Part shown: piece after piece, positions 15,093 through 23,415 of the stretch
Numbering within the stretch: the stretch's first letter is position 1
Layout of the letters: every line of letters begins with the position of its first letter
Origin: Gemmatimonas sp.
Lineage (GTDB): Bacteria; Gemmatimonadota; Gemmatimonadetes; Gemmatimonadales; Gemmatimonadaceae
Assembly: GCA_021154325.1 (NCBI GenBank)
Contig: JAJKIR010000136.1
Location: forward strand, 1-32,011
Length of the DNA: 32,011 bases
Direction: 5' to 3'
Made by a program: the position numbers and the translations under genes
The notes under the pieces: generated by a model
Told to the model about the DNA's origin: nothing
The model's database searches: none
The model's input: the letters and a program-made list of their open reading frames with translations, nothing else

Positions 15093-18000
15093 CTACGGTC
15101 GCGCGACGCGATGCTCGACGGCGACCGGCACGAGGGTCACCGTGAACGGCTGCGCCGGCGTCACCTGCCCCTCCAGGAGCACGGCCGCGTACGGTCTGCG
15201 GCCGGCTGGGACAGACGCGATCCACGCATTCGTTTTCACCGTCCACGACGATCCCTGTTGGTGCTTGGCGGTGGTGTCGGTGACGGCGACCATGCCGTAT
15301 ACCTGGTTGAACACGACATCGGAGTAGTCGAACTCCGTCTGCCCCGAGGACATCGACGCCCCTTCGACGACCACCTTCCACTTCCCCGCCGCCGGATGCT
15401 GCACCGTCACCGTTTCATCCGAACCGGGATCCGCGCTCGCGCCCCCGGTTCGGCACTCTTTCTTCGTGCAGTCGTAGACGTAGACGTCCAGATCGGCGGT
15501 CGCGTCCGACGGATTGCCAACGGTGACTCTCAGCGCCGCGGAGCCGGGCGGCACCTCGATCTCGTAGACGTGCTGCTGGTGTTCGCGGATGGTCGGCCGC
15601 GCGATGTACGCGCTGCCTAACGGGTAGCTGGTCGCCTTTCCGGTAAAATCAGACATGCGGCTGATCAGCGTGAGATCGTTGCTCGCGTCCATCTCGCGCG
15701 CCTGCTGCGCGGCGCTCTGACCGCTGCCCTGGTCAGTGGGGTTCGCAGCGACCACCGACGCGGCGGGTCCGGCGGCAAGGGCCGAAACGGTGAGTCTCAC
15801 CTTTGTCGGGGGCACCGGCGTGCCCGCCTCAGACGCTTTCCAATCGAAGGTACGGGTGTCCTCGATATCGGTGAGGCGCAGTTCGTACACGCCCGGCATC
15901 GGGTTCGCGACGATGTAAGTCGCTGGCGGGAGCATTGCATTTTCCCCTCCCCCTCCTCCTCCACCTCCACCACGGCCTGCGCGCTCGGCGACGATACGGG
16001 TGGCGCTCGCGGTGCGCGTGTCCGGCTTGATCACGGCCAACTGCACCTCGCGCTTGGACGAGTCGAGGACTATCTGCAGCGAGGAGACGCCGGCGGGCAC
16101 GCGATAGAAGTAGCTTCGCATCTCGGGACGTGGGACCTCGACCCTGGTCTCAACTTTATAATGATTGCCGGCGTCCAGCGGCACGGCCGCGACGAGCGTG
16201 GCGAGGGTGCGGTACGCGTGACCGGGAACCGAAGGGTTGTCGAGCGTGATGAGCGAGCTGTGAACTCCTGGTGTGGCGACCGCGATGTCGAGCGTCACGG
16301 GCACCGGTACGCCGAGCGGCAGCGACACCGACGCGGGTGCGCTCACGCGGCCGCCGGAGTCCGAGATTACCGAGATAGCAAATGGCATCGCACCGCTGGG
16401 GCCCGTGGTGCGCGTGAACGTCATCGTGCGCTGGCCCCGGTCGCCGGGAGTCCAGTCGTCGCGCTCGTACAGTCCTACTCCCTCGTTAGGCTTCACGAGG
16501 AGGGCGCTGTAGGTGTGCTTCACGTGCGCCGCGCTGGTGATCGTCGGCGGCTCACCGGCCTTGTCCATGGCCTTCAAGAGGTCCCACGCGCCCGCGATGT
16601 TGATGACGCCGTTGCCCTGCTTGTAGACCGGGATGTTCGGGACGTACTTCGCCGACATCGAGAGCGCCTGCTTGATGCGACAGGCGTCGTACTTGATGCC
16701 AGTCTGCTTGGCGGCGCTGATGAGGAGCGCCACCGCACCCGTGGCCACGGGAGTAGCCGTGGAGGTGCCGCCGGATATGCGATACCCGGGTGGAAGTCGG
16801 AAGACCGATGCCATGTAGCCGGACGCGGCGTCCTCCCATCCGCGATAGCCGCTGATGATGTTGGAGGGTGCGAGTATAGTAGGCCCGAACCCGCCGTTGC
16901 CCATGGGCGCATAGCCGCCGGTGATGAGCAAGTTATCAACATAGCTGGTGCGGACACCATAGTTGGCGAGGAAGCTGCCCTGGCTTTCGTGACCGCCCAC
17001 GCCGATGCCGCAGTCGGCGAGCACGAAATCATCGCTCCCGCCGAGCACCGGATAATTGTGCGTGGGAATCATGATCGGCTTCCTGAACTTCTCGATGAGC
17101 CGGCTGTAAATGACAGTGGGCACCAACCGGCCGTCGCGCAGCAGATAGGGCTTTGTGATGTTGTTGCACTGTTCCAGCCACGCCGCATCCACCTGTGGAT
17201 CTTCCAGCGCCCGGATCACCGCTTCCGTCTGGCCATAGGCCATGCAACCTTCGGCTTCGCTCGCCAAACGAGCACCCGGCGCAACGCCGTCGAACCGACC
17301 GTGCGCGCCACGGCTGCCTAACGCGCTGCCCACGATGAGCGAGGCGTGGAATGGCACGCCGGCATTGATTGCCACCATCTGGCGGGCCTTGTCGATCTGC
17401 ACGCCGAAGCCAACGCTTTCACGTACCGCGGTCTTCGCGTTGTCGGTGCCGAAGACGGCGAACTCGGGGCGCGCTCTGTAGTCGGTGAGCGCCTTCTCAT
17501 CCGTGAAGCTGAAGTTCTGATTGGTATCCACCCACACGTTATTGGTCTGCTCATCCCAGATCACGGCGAACAGGCGGCTGGATTTCGGAGGATTGCCATC
17601 GCGGTTGAGGTCCTTTTCCAGGCCGGAGCTCGAGAGCGAGTCGAACTTGGCCTCGTCAAGGATCGCAATACGGAAGGCGCCGTCGTGCGGCGCCTTGTAT
17701 GCGTTGCCGTCGTAGGTGAACGTGCCGCCGCTCGCGGTTACCTGGTCCTTCATCTTGAGCCAGCGACCTTCGTCCTCCTCGTCGGGGTCGATCACCGTTT
17801 CGTACGTGAAGATCTTCCGCACCAACTTGCCGTCGAGCGTACGCGCCTGCTGCAGCTCGGGCTCGAGGGGATCCGGATTCATGTCGATGAGCGCGAGCGT
17901 GACGCCGCGGCCGTCCCAGGTGGGATGATCCCTTCGGAACGCGACGCCGTTCATGTCGCGCAGCGGATCGTAGCGGTGCGTGAGCGGGTAACTCGATTGC

Positions 18001-18467
18001 TTCGGTGGCCACACGTCTCCCGTGTCGCGGGCGGTGGCAAGCAGATCCGAGCGGGGACCGAGCGGTAGCGCGTCGGCCGGAGCAAATGACTCCGTGCCGC
18101 TGGCGCCGAAGCCACGGTCCGCGCCCTTCATGGTGACGTCCAGACTGTGCACGCTCGCGTCGTGCACGAGGCGCTCGACGCTGTCCACCGGCACGCGGGC
18201 TCTGATGTAGTCCACCTGGTCGTCGCGGAATCTTATCGTGCCGCCCATCCGCTGGATGGTTTGCGCGAGCTGACTCGTGGCGCCGGGCATGGCCGCGATG
18301 ATGACGGTGACCGTCGTGTCTCCCCGCGCGTGCGCCGTGGCAATGTCGCCGCGGTCATCCTTGAACAGGAACTGACGTCGCGGCGGCGCGAGCTGTCCCG
18401 CCGCTGGCTGTGGGGCGACTGACGCGAGTGCGGTGAGAAGCGTTAGGGCGGCGAGAGTGCGCGGCAT
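15093..18467 (-). CDS. Large secreted S8 (subtilisin-like) protease, tripeptidyl-peptidase-II-like layout
   Basis: 1124 residues. A signal peptide (1-24, ending AAGQ) is followed by an inhibitor-like propeptide. The triad is Asp195 in LALIDMNPD, His374 in PFHASLIVGS and Ser569 in SGGTSTATPVA; Asn471 is a candidate oxyanion residue. About 180 residues separate Asp and His, much more than in subtilisin and as in tripeptidyl peptidase II. The usual HGTHVAG around the His is HASLIVG here. The C-terminal 500 residues are beta-rich, with a run of nine glycines near 850 and a PPC-like tail. GAGG precedes the ATG. It is followed by the TIM-barrel gene. A protein or peptide degrading role outside the cytoplasm is likely. 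Confidence 0.88.
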   Translation of the reverse strand: MPRTLAALTLLTALASVAPQPAAGQLAPPRRQFLFKDDRGDIATAHARGDTTVTVIIAAMPGATSQLAQTIQRMGGTIRFRDDQVDYIRARVPVDSVERLVHDASVHSLDVTMKGADRGFGASGTESFAPADALPLGPRSDLLATARDTGDVWPPKQSSYPLTHRYDPLRDMNGVAFRRDHPTWDGRGVTLALIDMNPDPLEPELQQARTLDGKLVRKIFTYETVIDPDEEDEGRWLKMKDQVTASGGTFTYDGNAYKAPHDGAFRIAILDEAKFDSLSSSGLEKDLNRDGNPPKSSRLFAVIWDEQTNNVWVDTNQNFSFTDEKALTDYRARPEFAVFGTDNAKTAVRESVGFGVQIDKARQMVAINAGVPFHASLIVGSALGSRGAHGRFDGVAPGARLASEAEGCMAYGQTEAVIRALEDPQVDAAWLEQCNNITKPYLLRDGRLVPTVIYSRLIEKFRKPIMIPTHNYPVLGGSDDFVLADCGIGVGGHESQGSFLANYGVRTSYVDNLLITGGYAPMGNGGFGPTILAPSNIISGYRGWEDAASGYMASVFRLPPGYRISGGTSTATPVATGAVALLISAAKQTGIKYDACRIKQALSMSAKYVPNIPVYKQGNGVINIAGAWDLLKAMDKAGEPPTITSAAHVKHTYSALLVKPNEGVGLYERDDWTPGDRGQRTMTFTRTTGPSGAMPFAISVISDSGGRVSAPASVSLPLGVPVPVTLDIAVATPGVHSSLITLDNPSVPGHAYRTLATLVAAVPLDAGNHYKVETRVEVPRPEMRSYFYRVPAGVSSLQIVLDSSKREVQLAVIKPDTRTASATRIVAERAGRGGGGGGGGGENAMLPPATYIVANPMPGVYELRLTDIEDTRTFDWKASEAGTPVPPTKVRLTVSALAAGPAASVVAANPTDQGSGQSAAQQAREMDASNDLTLISRMSDFTGKATSYPLGSAYIARPTIREHQQHVYEIEVPPGSAALRVTVGNPSDATADLDVYVYDCTKKECRTGGASADPGSDETVTVQHPAAGKWKVVVEGASMSSGQTEFDYSDVVFNQVYGMVAVTDTTAKHQQGSSWTVKTNAWIASVPAGRRPYAAVLLEGQVTPAQPFTVTLVPVAVEHRVARP
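15943..15975. repeat. CCN triplet tract coding for polyglycine
   Basis: A run of CCT/CCA/CCC triplets on the plus strand is read as consecutive glycines in the protease. It is probably a flexible linker before the C-terminal beta-rich region and is prone to length change by slippage. Confidence 0.7.
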
Positions 18468-18484
18468 TGGGAACCTCGGAGGTG

Positions 18485-18510
18485 GTCAGTAGGCTGCCGA
18501 GGCCACTGAC
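18485..18510 (-). promoter_or_regulatory. Hairpin in the leader of the protease gene
   Basis: GTCAGT plus GGC (18485-18494, one bulged base) pairs with GCC plus ACTGAC (18502-18510). It sits between the ADOP permease stop codon and the GAGG of the protease gene. There is no T run, so it is a leader structure or an intercistronic stem rather than a clear terminator. Confidence 0.35.
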
Positions 18511-18555
18511 ATACCACAAAAACTGCCGCTGTGCCAATGTCCCGTCGTTGACGGA

Positions 18556-21048
18556 TCAGCCGTTGATGTCTCGAAGCGCGAGCGCTGGATCCACCTGCGT
18601 GGCCCGCCGCGCCGGCAGGTAGCCGGCGAGCAGCGCGACGATCGTGAGCATGGCGAGCGTCGCGGCAAACGTTGCTGGATCCGACGTGCCGACGCCGAAC
18701 AGCAGTCCCCGAATACCGCGAGCCGCAACGAGCGACGCTGCCAGTCCGATCACGGCTCCGACCAGCACCATCCTCCCCGTTTGGCCAAGGATGCTCGCGA
18801 GCAGAACGCGCGGCGTCGCGCCGAGCGCCATGCGGATGCTGATCTCCTGCGTTCGCAGCGTAACCGAATAGCTGATCACGGCGTAGATCCCCAGCGCCGC
18901 GAGGATCAGACCGAACGCCGCGAACGCGACGACGAGCATGGCCACGAACCGGCGCGCGAACACCGATCGATCGACGAGCTGCTGCATCGTCCGAAACTCG
19001 GCGACCGGCAGAGTGGGATCCACACGATGCAACGCCGCGCGAATTCCAGAGACCAACGCCGCTGGCGGCGCCGCCGCGCGAACCACGAGATCTACTGACT
19101 GGTAGTCGCCTGTTCTCAACGGCATGTACATCTCGAGGTCCGCGTCGCGATCGAGGCCGAAGTAGCGGACGTCGCCGACGACTCCAACCACGCGCCGGTT
19201 TACGCCGGACGAGCGCACGTACCGGCCAATGGCGCTCTCGTTAGGCCAGAGGGCCCTCGCCAGCCGCTCGTTGAGGATGATCACTGAATCATCGGACGTT
19301 GTGAAGGCTCTCCCGGCGAGCACGGGGATCTGCATCGTCCGCAGGTAGCCCTCGTCCACCATCCTCACCAGCGGCGTCATGCGCTCATGCGTTTCGTCGC
19401 GACCTGGTATCGACGCGTCCCACCGCCGCCAGCCAAAGTTGTCCCCCAGCGGCAGCGCATCGGTGAGACCGAGCGTCTGCACTCCGGGTACGCCAGACAC
19501 CTCGCGGACGAGTGCATCGAAATACGCCGCGTTCGTAGCGCCGAAAACCCGGTTCCCTTGCGCCGGATCGACGCGTACCGCGATGACGTTATCAAACGCG
19601 AATCCCGGCTGAACGTCGAGCACTCGGCCGAGGCTGCGCGCCAGCAGCCCGGCGCCCGTGAGCAGCACGCACACCAGCGCGACTTCCGCGACCACGAGCG
19701 CGCGCCGCGCGCGACCGCCGCGTCCGTCGGTGCTCCCCCGCGCACCTTCCGCGAGCGCGGAGGCCGCGAATGCCGACGCGTGCAGCGCCGGTAGCAATCC
19801 CGAAGCGACACCCGCGAGCATCGCGACGAGCACCGTGAAGCCGAGTACCACGAGGTCCACGCGCACTCCGTTCAGCAGCGGGAGCGTGGTGCCCTGAAGA
19901 CGGGAGACTGCGAAGGTGCCGGCCACCGCGAGCGCCGTGCCGATCGCCGCTCCACTGCCGCAGAGCATCAGCGCCTCCAGCAATAGCTGCCTAACGAGCC
20001 GCAGCCTTGGCGCGCCTAACGCGGTGCGGACGGCCATCTCTCGTCGGCGCGCTGACGCGCGCGCGAGCAGCAGATTGGACACGTTCGCGCAGACCAGGAG
20101 CATCAGGAACGCGACGGCCGCCGCGAGAACGAGGAGCGCGGCCTCGAAGCGTCCGCTCACGTGCTGGCGAAGGGTGCTGAGCCGCGGCGCGAATCCATTG
20201 ATCGAACGGCCGTCCACACGCTCGTTCTTGTGTCGCGAGCCTATCGACGTGGCTTCCCCCTGCGCGGCCTGCATCGAGACGCCGTCCTTCAACCGGCCGA
20301 TCAGCGCGAGCGTGTTTCCCTGCCTGTTCGTCTCGGCGCTGAGTGGAAACGGGAAGAAGATGTCCGCCCGCCGACCCGGCGTGAACGTCGCCGAGAAATC
20401 GAACGACGCCGGGAGCACGCCCACGACTGTTGCTGCATGCCCGTCGAGCACGACGGAGCGCCCGACGATGGAGCGGTCTCCAGCGAAGCGGCGCAGCCAG
20501 AACTCGTAACCGAAGACGACTGTCTTGGGTGCGTTCCAGCGGCTCTCGTCATCGCTGAAGAAGCGACCGACGAGCGGCTTCACGCCGAGCAGAGAGAAGA
20601 AGTTCTGCGTCACGGGCACGCCGGTGAGGCGTTCCGGCTCGCCGGCGCCTGTAAAACGGACGTCACCCGGAGCGTAGAACGGAAACACGCCGGCGACGCC
20701 GGCCCACGAGCGGCTCTCCTCGCGAAGCGCAAGCAGATTGTGCACCTGCACGGTCTGGCCAGAGAGGTTCTCCGACGTACCGTTTGCGATCCAGACGAGC
20801 CGTTCAGGCCTCTCGAACGGAAGAGGACGGAGCAGGAGGGCGCGGCAGAGGCTGAACACGGTAGTGCTGGCGGCGATTCCGATCGCCACCATGGCGACCA
20901 TGAAGATGGCGGCAGCCGCATCGCGCCGAATGGAGCGGATGCCGAAACGGATGTCCTGCGCGAGGGTGTCGGTGAGCATCATCGGCGTCTGAGACATCTG
21001 CCGGTGCAGTATGGTTGGAGCGAGCGATTGGTCAGCCTTCGACCACAT
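18556..21048 (-). CDS. ADOP-type ABC transporter permease (MacB_PCD/FtsX duplicated)
   Basis: About 830 residues. An N-terminal membrane segment (46-68) is followed by a large extracytoplasmic MacB-type domain and an FtsX segment (VAFLMLLVCANVSNLLLARASARRREMAVRTALGAPRLRLVRQLLLE). A second repeat of the same unit follows and ends with the typical AGYLPARRATQVDPALALRDING. This is the duplicated permease class abundant in Acidobacteriota and Gemmatimonadota. No ATPase gene is adjacent; an ATPase encoded elsewhere is expected. I chose ATG 21048 because GGAGGAAAG precedes it directly; an open frame continues to 21258 but crosses the divergent gene's start. The transported substrate is unknown; MacB relatives export lipoproteins, peptides or macrolides. 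Confidence 0.9.
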   Translation of the reverse strand: MWSKADQSLAPTILHRQMSQTPMMLTDTLAQDIRFGIRSIRRDAAAAIFMVAMVAIGIAASTTVFSLCRALLLRPLPFERPERLVWIANGTSENLSGQTVQVHNLLALREESRSWAGVAGVFPFYAPGDVRFTGAGEPERLTGVPVTQNFFSLLGVKPLVGRFFSDDESRWNAPKTVVFGYEFWLRRFAGDRSIVGRSVVLDGHAATVVGVLPASFDFSATFTPGRRADIFFPFPLSAETNRQGNTLALIGRLKDGVSMQAAQGEATSIGSRHKNERVDGRSINGFAPRLSTLRQHVSGRFEAALLVLAAAVAFLMLLVCANVSNLLLARASARRREMAVRTALGAPRLRLVRQLLLEALMLCGSGAAIGTALAVAGTFAVSRLQGTTLPLLNGVRVDLVVLGFTVLVAMLAGVASGLLPALHASAFAASALAEGARGSTDGRGGRARRALVVAEVALVCVLLTGAGLLARSLGRVLDVQPGFAFDNVIAVRVDPAQGNRVFGATNAAYFDALVREVSGVPGVQTLGLTDALPLGDNFGWRRWDASIPGRDETHERMTPLVRMVDEGYLRTMQIPVLAGRAFTTSDDSVIILNERLARALWPNESAIGRYVRSSGVNRRVVGVVGDVRYFGLDRDADLEMYMPLRTGDYQSVDLVVRAAAPPAALVSGIRAALHRVDPTLPVAEFRTMQQLVDRSVFARRFVAMLVVAFAAFGLILAALGIYAVISYSVTLRTQEISIRMALGATPRVLLASILGQTGRMVLVGAVIGLAASLVAARGIRGLLFGVGTSDPATFAATLAMLTIVALLAGYLPARRATQVDPALALRDING

Positions 21049-21172
21049 CTTTCCTCCGTCGCGGAATGGACACTCGACACGTTCCATTTTTCCAAGACAA
21101 TCCGCAAAGTCCGATCTATCGTCCTCGTGTGCGCAAGCCGAGTGCTTCGGCGTCACCCACGGTGAGGGACGA

Positions 21173-21697
21173 ATGATGCGAACCATTCTTGTTCGATCCA
21201 CAGTCCTCGCCCTGCTCGCTACCGCCTGCACGGCACCGCGACGCGAGCTCATGCCCATTCGGCCAACAAGAACCGAGATGACTGTTTACCGTGCCGAAGT
21301 GGTTCACGTCTCGATACTCGTATCACCGCGAAAGGCTTTCGACTTTGTTGCCGACGTGAACAACTGGAAGACGTGGGCACCCTGGGTCCGTGCCGTAACG
21401 AAAGCCGGGGGGCGTGACTGGACGCTCGACACCGACGGGGGCACGATGCACCTGCGCTTCGTCGAGGTCAATTCGCTCGGCGTCCTCGATCATATAGTGA
21501 CGCTGGCGTCCGGTGTCAGCATCTACAACTCGATGCGCGTTTCGGCCAACGGCTCCGGTAGCGAGCTCTCGATGGTCGTCTTGCAAACGCCGCCCGCAAC
21601 CAGCGCCCAGTTCGAGCAGGATGTGCAGGCCGTCCGCGACGACTTCGCGCGCATCAAGCAGGTGCTCGAGTCGGACCCGAGCGCGGCACGTCGATGA
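21173..21697 (+). CDS. SRPBCC (START-like) lipoprotein
   Basis: About 174 residues. An N-terminal hydrophobic stretch ends in a lipobox-like LATAC, so export with lipid anchoring is likely. The SRPBCC fold follows: VHVSILVSPRKAFDFVADVNNWKTWAPW, then a mid-region with alternating strands (DWTLDTDGGTMHLRFVE, LDHIVTLASGVSIYNSMRV), ending in a long helix. The family binds hydrophobic ligands; no catalytic residue can be pointed to. GAGGGACGA precedes ATG 21173, which decides the start; an in-frame GTG-type start further left would overlap the divergent permease gene. It is divergent from the permease with 124 bases between starts. The function is unknown. Confidence 0.75.
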   Translation: MMRTILVRSTVLALLATACTAPRRELMPIRPTRTEMTVYRAEVVHVSILVSPRKAFDFVADVNNWKTWAPWVRAVTKAGGRDWTLDTDGGTMHLRFVEVNSLGVLDHIVTLASGVSIYNSMRVSANGSGSELSMVVLQTPPATSAQFEQDVQAVRDDFARIKQVLESDPSAARR

Positions 21698-21766
21698 TCG
21701 CCGAAGCGATCTTCGGAAAGGTCGCGGACCGGCCGCTCTGCGTTAGGCCGAGCGGCCCTCCCACAG

Positions 21767-23377
21767 TTGGACCTTGGTACCATATCGACGCCTGCCTGTT
21801 CGCCCCGTAGTTTCGAGGTTGTCGGCCAACCCGTTTCTACACTCGCCGTGCCTCACGAGACGCGCAACGCCGCACGAGACTCGCGCTACACACACGCGGA
21901 CCGGGCGCTGGCCAACGCGCTTCCGCAGATCATCTGGACGTGCGACGCGCGCGGAAAGCTCGAGTGGGTGAACGATCGGTGGTTCGAGATCACTGGCCTG
22001 AGCGAGGCTGAGACACTCAACGACAAAGGCGCACTCGTCGCGGTCCATCCCGACGACCGCGCCGAGCTCGCCCGCAACTGGACACATGCGCTCGCGACGT
22101 CGAGCACGACGGAGCTCGAGTATCGCATCCGCACTGTGGCCGGCGAGTACCGGTGGCATGTCGCCCGCATCGCGCCGCTGCGCGACGCAGGCGGCGATGT
22201 CATTCACTGGGTCGCTGCCGTTCTGGACATTCACGACCGGCGCATTGCCGAGGACGCGCTGCACCGCGCCAATCGGCAGAAGGACGAATTTCTCGCCCTG
22301 CTCTCGCACGAGTTGCGCAATCCGCTCACGCCGATTCTCACCTCCGCGCGACTGCTCGAGGCGCGCGTGGACGAGGAATCACGGCGCGACGTCGACGTGA
22401 TCGTTCGCCAGGTGAAGCACATGTCTCGGCTCGTCGACGACCTGCTCGACGTGGCGCGCGTCGAACGTGGAGCGGTCACGCTCTGGAAGACTCGGCTCGA
22501 GCCGGCGACGGTCATAACACACGCGGCAGCCGCGACGGCTCCGTTGTTCAAGGAGCGGGGCCATCACCTGGAGATGGATGTTCCCGAGCAGGGGCTCGCC
22601 GTTGATGCCGATGATGTGCGTCTGACGCAGATCTTCGACAATCTGCTGTCTAACGCCGCGCGCTACACGCCACCGGGTGGAACTATTCGCGTGAGCGGTG
22701 GCCGCGAGGGCGACGTCGTGGTGCTCCGCGTCCACGATACGGGCTGCGGGATCGAGCCGTCGCTACTTACCGACGTGTTCGACACCTTCGTTCAGGCGCC
22801 GCGCGCCACCGATCGTGCGAAAGGTGGACTCGGCGTGGGTCTGTCGCTTGTGCGTGCACTGACGGAGCTCCACGGCGGCACGGTGACGGCGCATAGCGCG
22901 GGACCGGGACTGGGCAGCGAGTTCACCGTGCGCCTTCCCGCGGCCGCACCGGATTCGAATTCGTCATCGGCGCAGTTGGCGCCGAGGGTGTCACAGCAGG
23001 CCAGCGGAAGTGGGACGCGCGTACTGATCGTCGACGATCACCCGGCGGTGGCCAGCGGCCTCTCGCGATTGCTGCGATTACTTGGATACGACGTGCGAGC
23101 GGAATTGAACCCCGTCGATGCGATTGCCACAGCGGAACGGTTTCGCCCGCAGTTCGCGCTGCTCGATATTGGACTTCCGACGATGGATGGATATGAGCTC
23201 GCCGAGGAGCTGCGAGCTCACCTTGGCGACACGACGCCCGTGCTCATCGCGCTCAGCGGGTACGATCAGCCGGAGGATCGGCGCCGCAGTCATGCTTCGG
23301 GATTCGCGACTCACCTCGTGAAGCCCGTCGACGTTGATACCCTCTTGGGCGCGCTCAGCCGGCTTGCCCCGAGTTGA
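21767..23377 (+). CDS. Hybrid sensor histidine kinase (PAS, HisKA, HATPase, REC)
   Basis: 536 residues from a TTG start; a GTG at 21848 is an equally possible start, as neither has a good ribosome binding site. One PAS unit (about 45-160; [27 protein letters not shown]) precedes the phosphoacceptor helix [13 protein letters not shown] (H181). The ATPase domain shows [11 protein letters not shown] (N296), DTGCGIE (324-330) and [10 protein letters not shown] (353-362). A C-terminal receiver has VDDH (422-425), LLDIGLP (D467) and K519. There are no membrane segments. It resembles stand-alone soluble hybrid kinases. It is convergent with the kinase at 23416-25443, and a CGTTAGG motif lies 20 bases before the start. 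Confidence 0.92.
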   Translation: MDLGTISTPACSPRSFEVVGQPVSTLAVPHETRNAARDSRYTHADRALANALPQIIWTCDARGKLEWVNDRWFEITGLSEAETLNDKGALVAVHPDDRAELARNWTHALATSSTTELEYRIRTVAGEYRWHVARIAPLRDAGGDVIHWVAAVLDIHDRRIAEDALHRANRQKDEFLALLSHELRNPLTPILTSARLLEARVDEESRRDVDVIVRQVKHMSRLVDDLLDVARVERGAVTLWKTRLEPATVITHAAAATAPLFKERGHHLEMDVPEQGLAVDADDVRLTQIFDNLLSNAARYTPPGGTIRVSGGREGDVVVLRVHDTGCGIEPSLLTDVFDTFVQAPRATDRAKGGLGVGLSLVRALTELHGGTVTAHSAGPGLGSEFTVRLPAAAPDSNSSSAQLAPRVSQQASGSGTRVLIVDDHPAVASGLSRLLRLLGYDVRAELNPVDAIATAERFRPQFALLDIGLPTMDGYELAEELRAHLGDTTPVLIALSGYDQPEDRRRSHASGFATHLVKPVDVDTLLGALSRLAPS

Positions 23378-23379
23378 GT

Positions 23380-23393
23380 CGTTGCACACAACG
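23380..23393. terminator. Weak hairpin between convergent kinase genes
   Basis: CGTTG CACA CAACG forms a 5-bp stem with a 4-base loop directly after the hybrid kinase stop codon. It has no T run. The position between convergent genes is the main reason to suspect termination. Confidence 0.25.
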
Positions 23394-23415
23394 GACGGGG
23401 TAGCCGCGCCCATGG

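Noticed and set aside
16161..17321. 386-residue plus-strand open frame inside the protease gene
   Set aside because: It is antisense to the catalytic domain of the S8 protease, has no family motifs and shows the Arg/Val-rich composition of a shadow frame.
20161..21165. 334-residue plus-strand open frame antisense to the ADOP permease
   Set aside because: Arg/Glu-rich low-information sequence opposite a clear permease gene.
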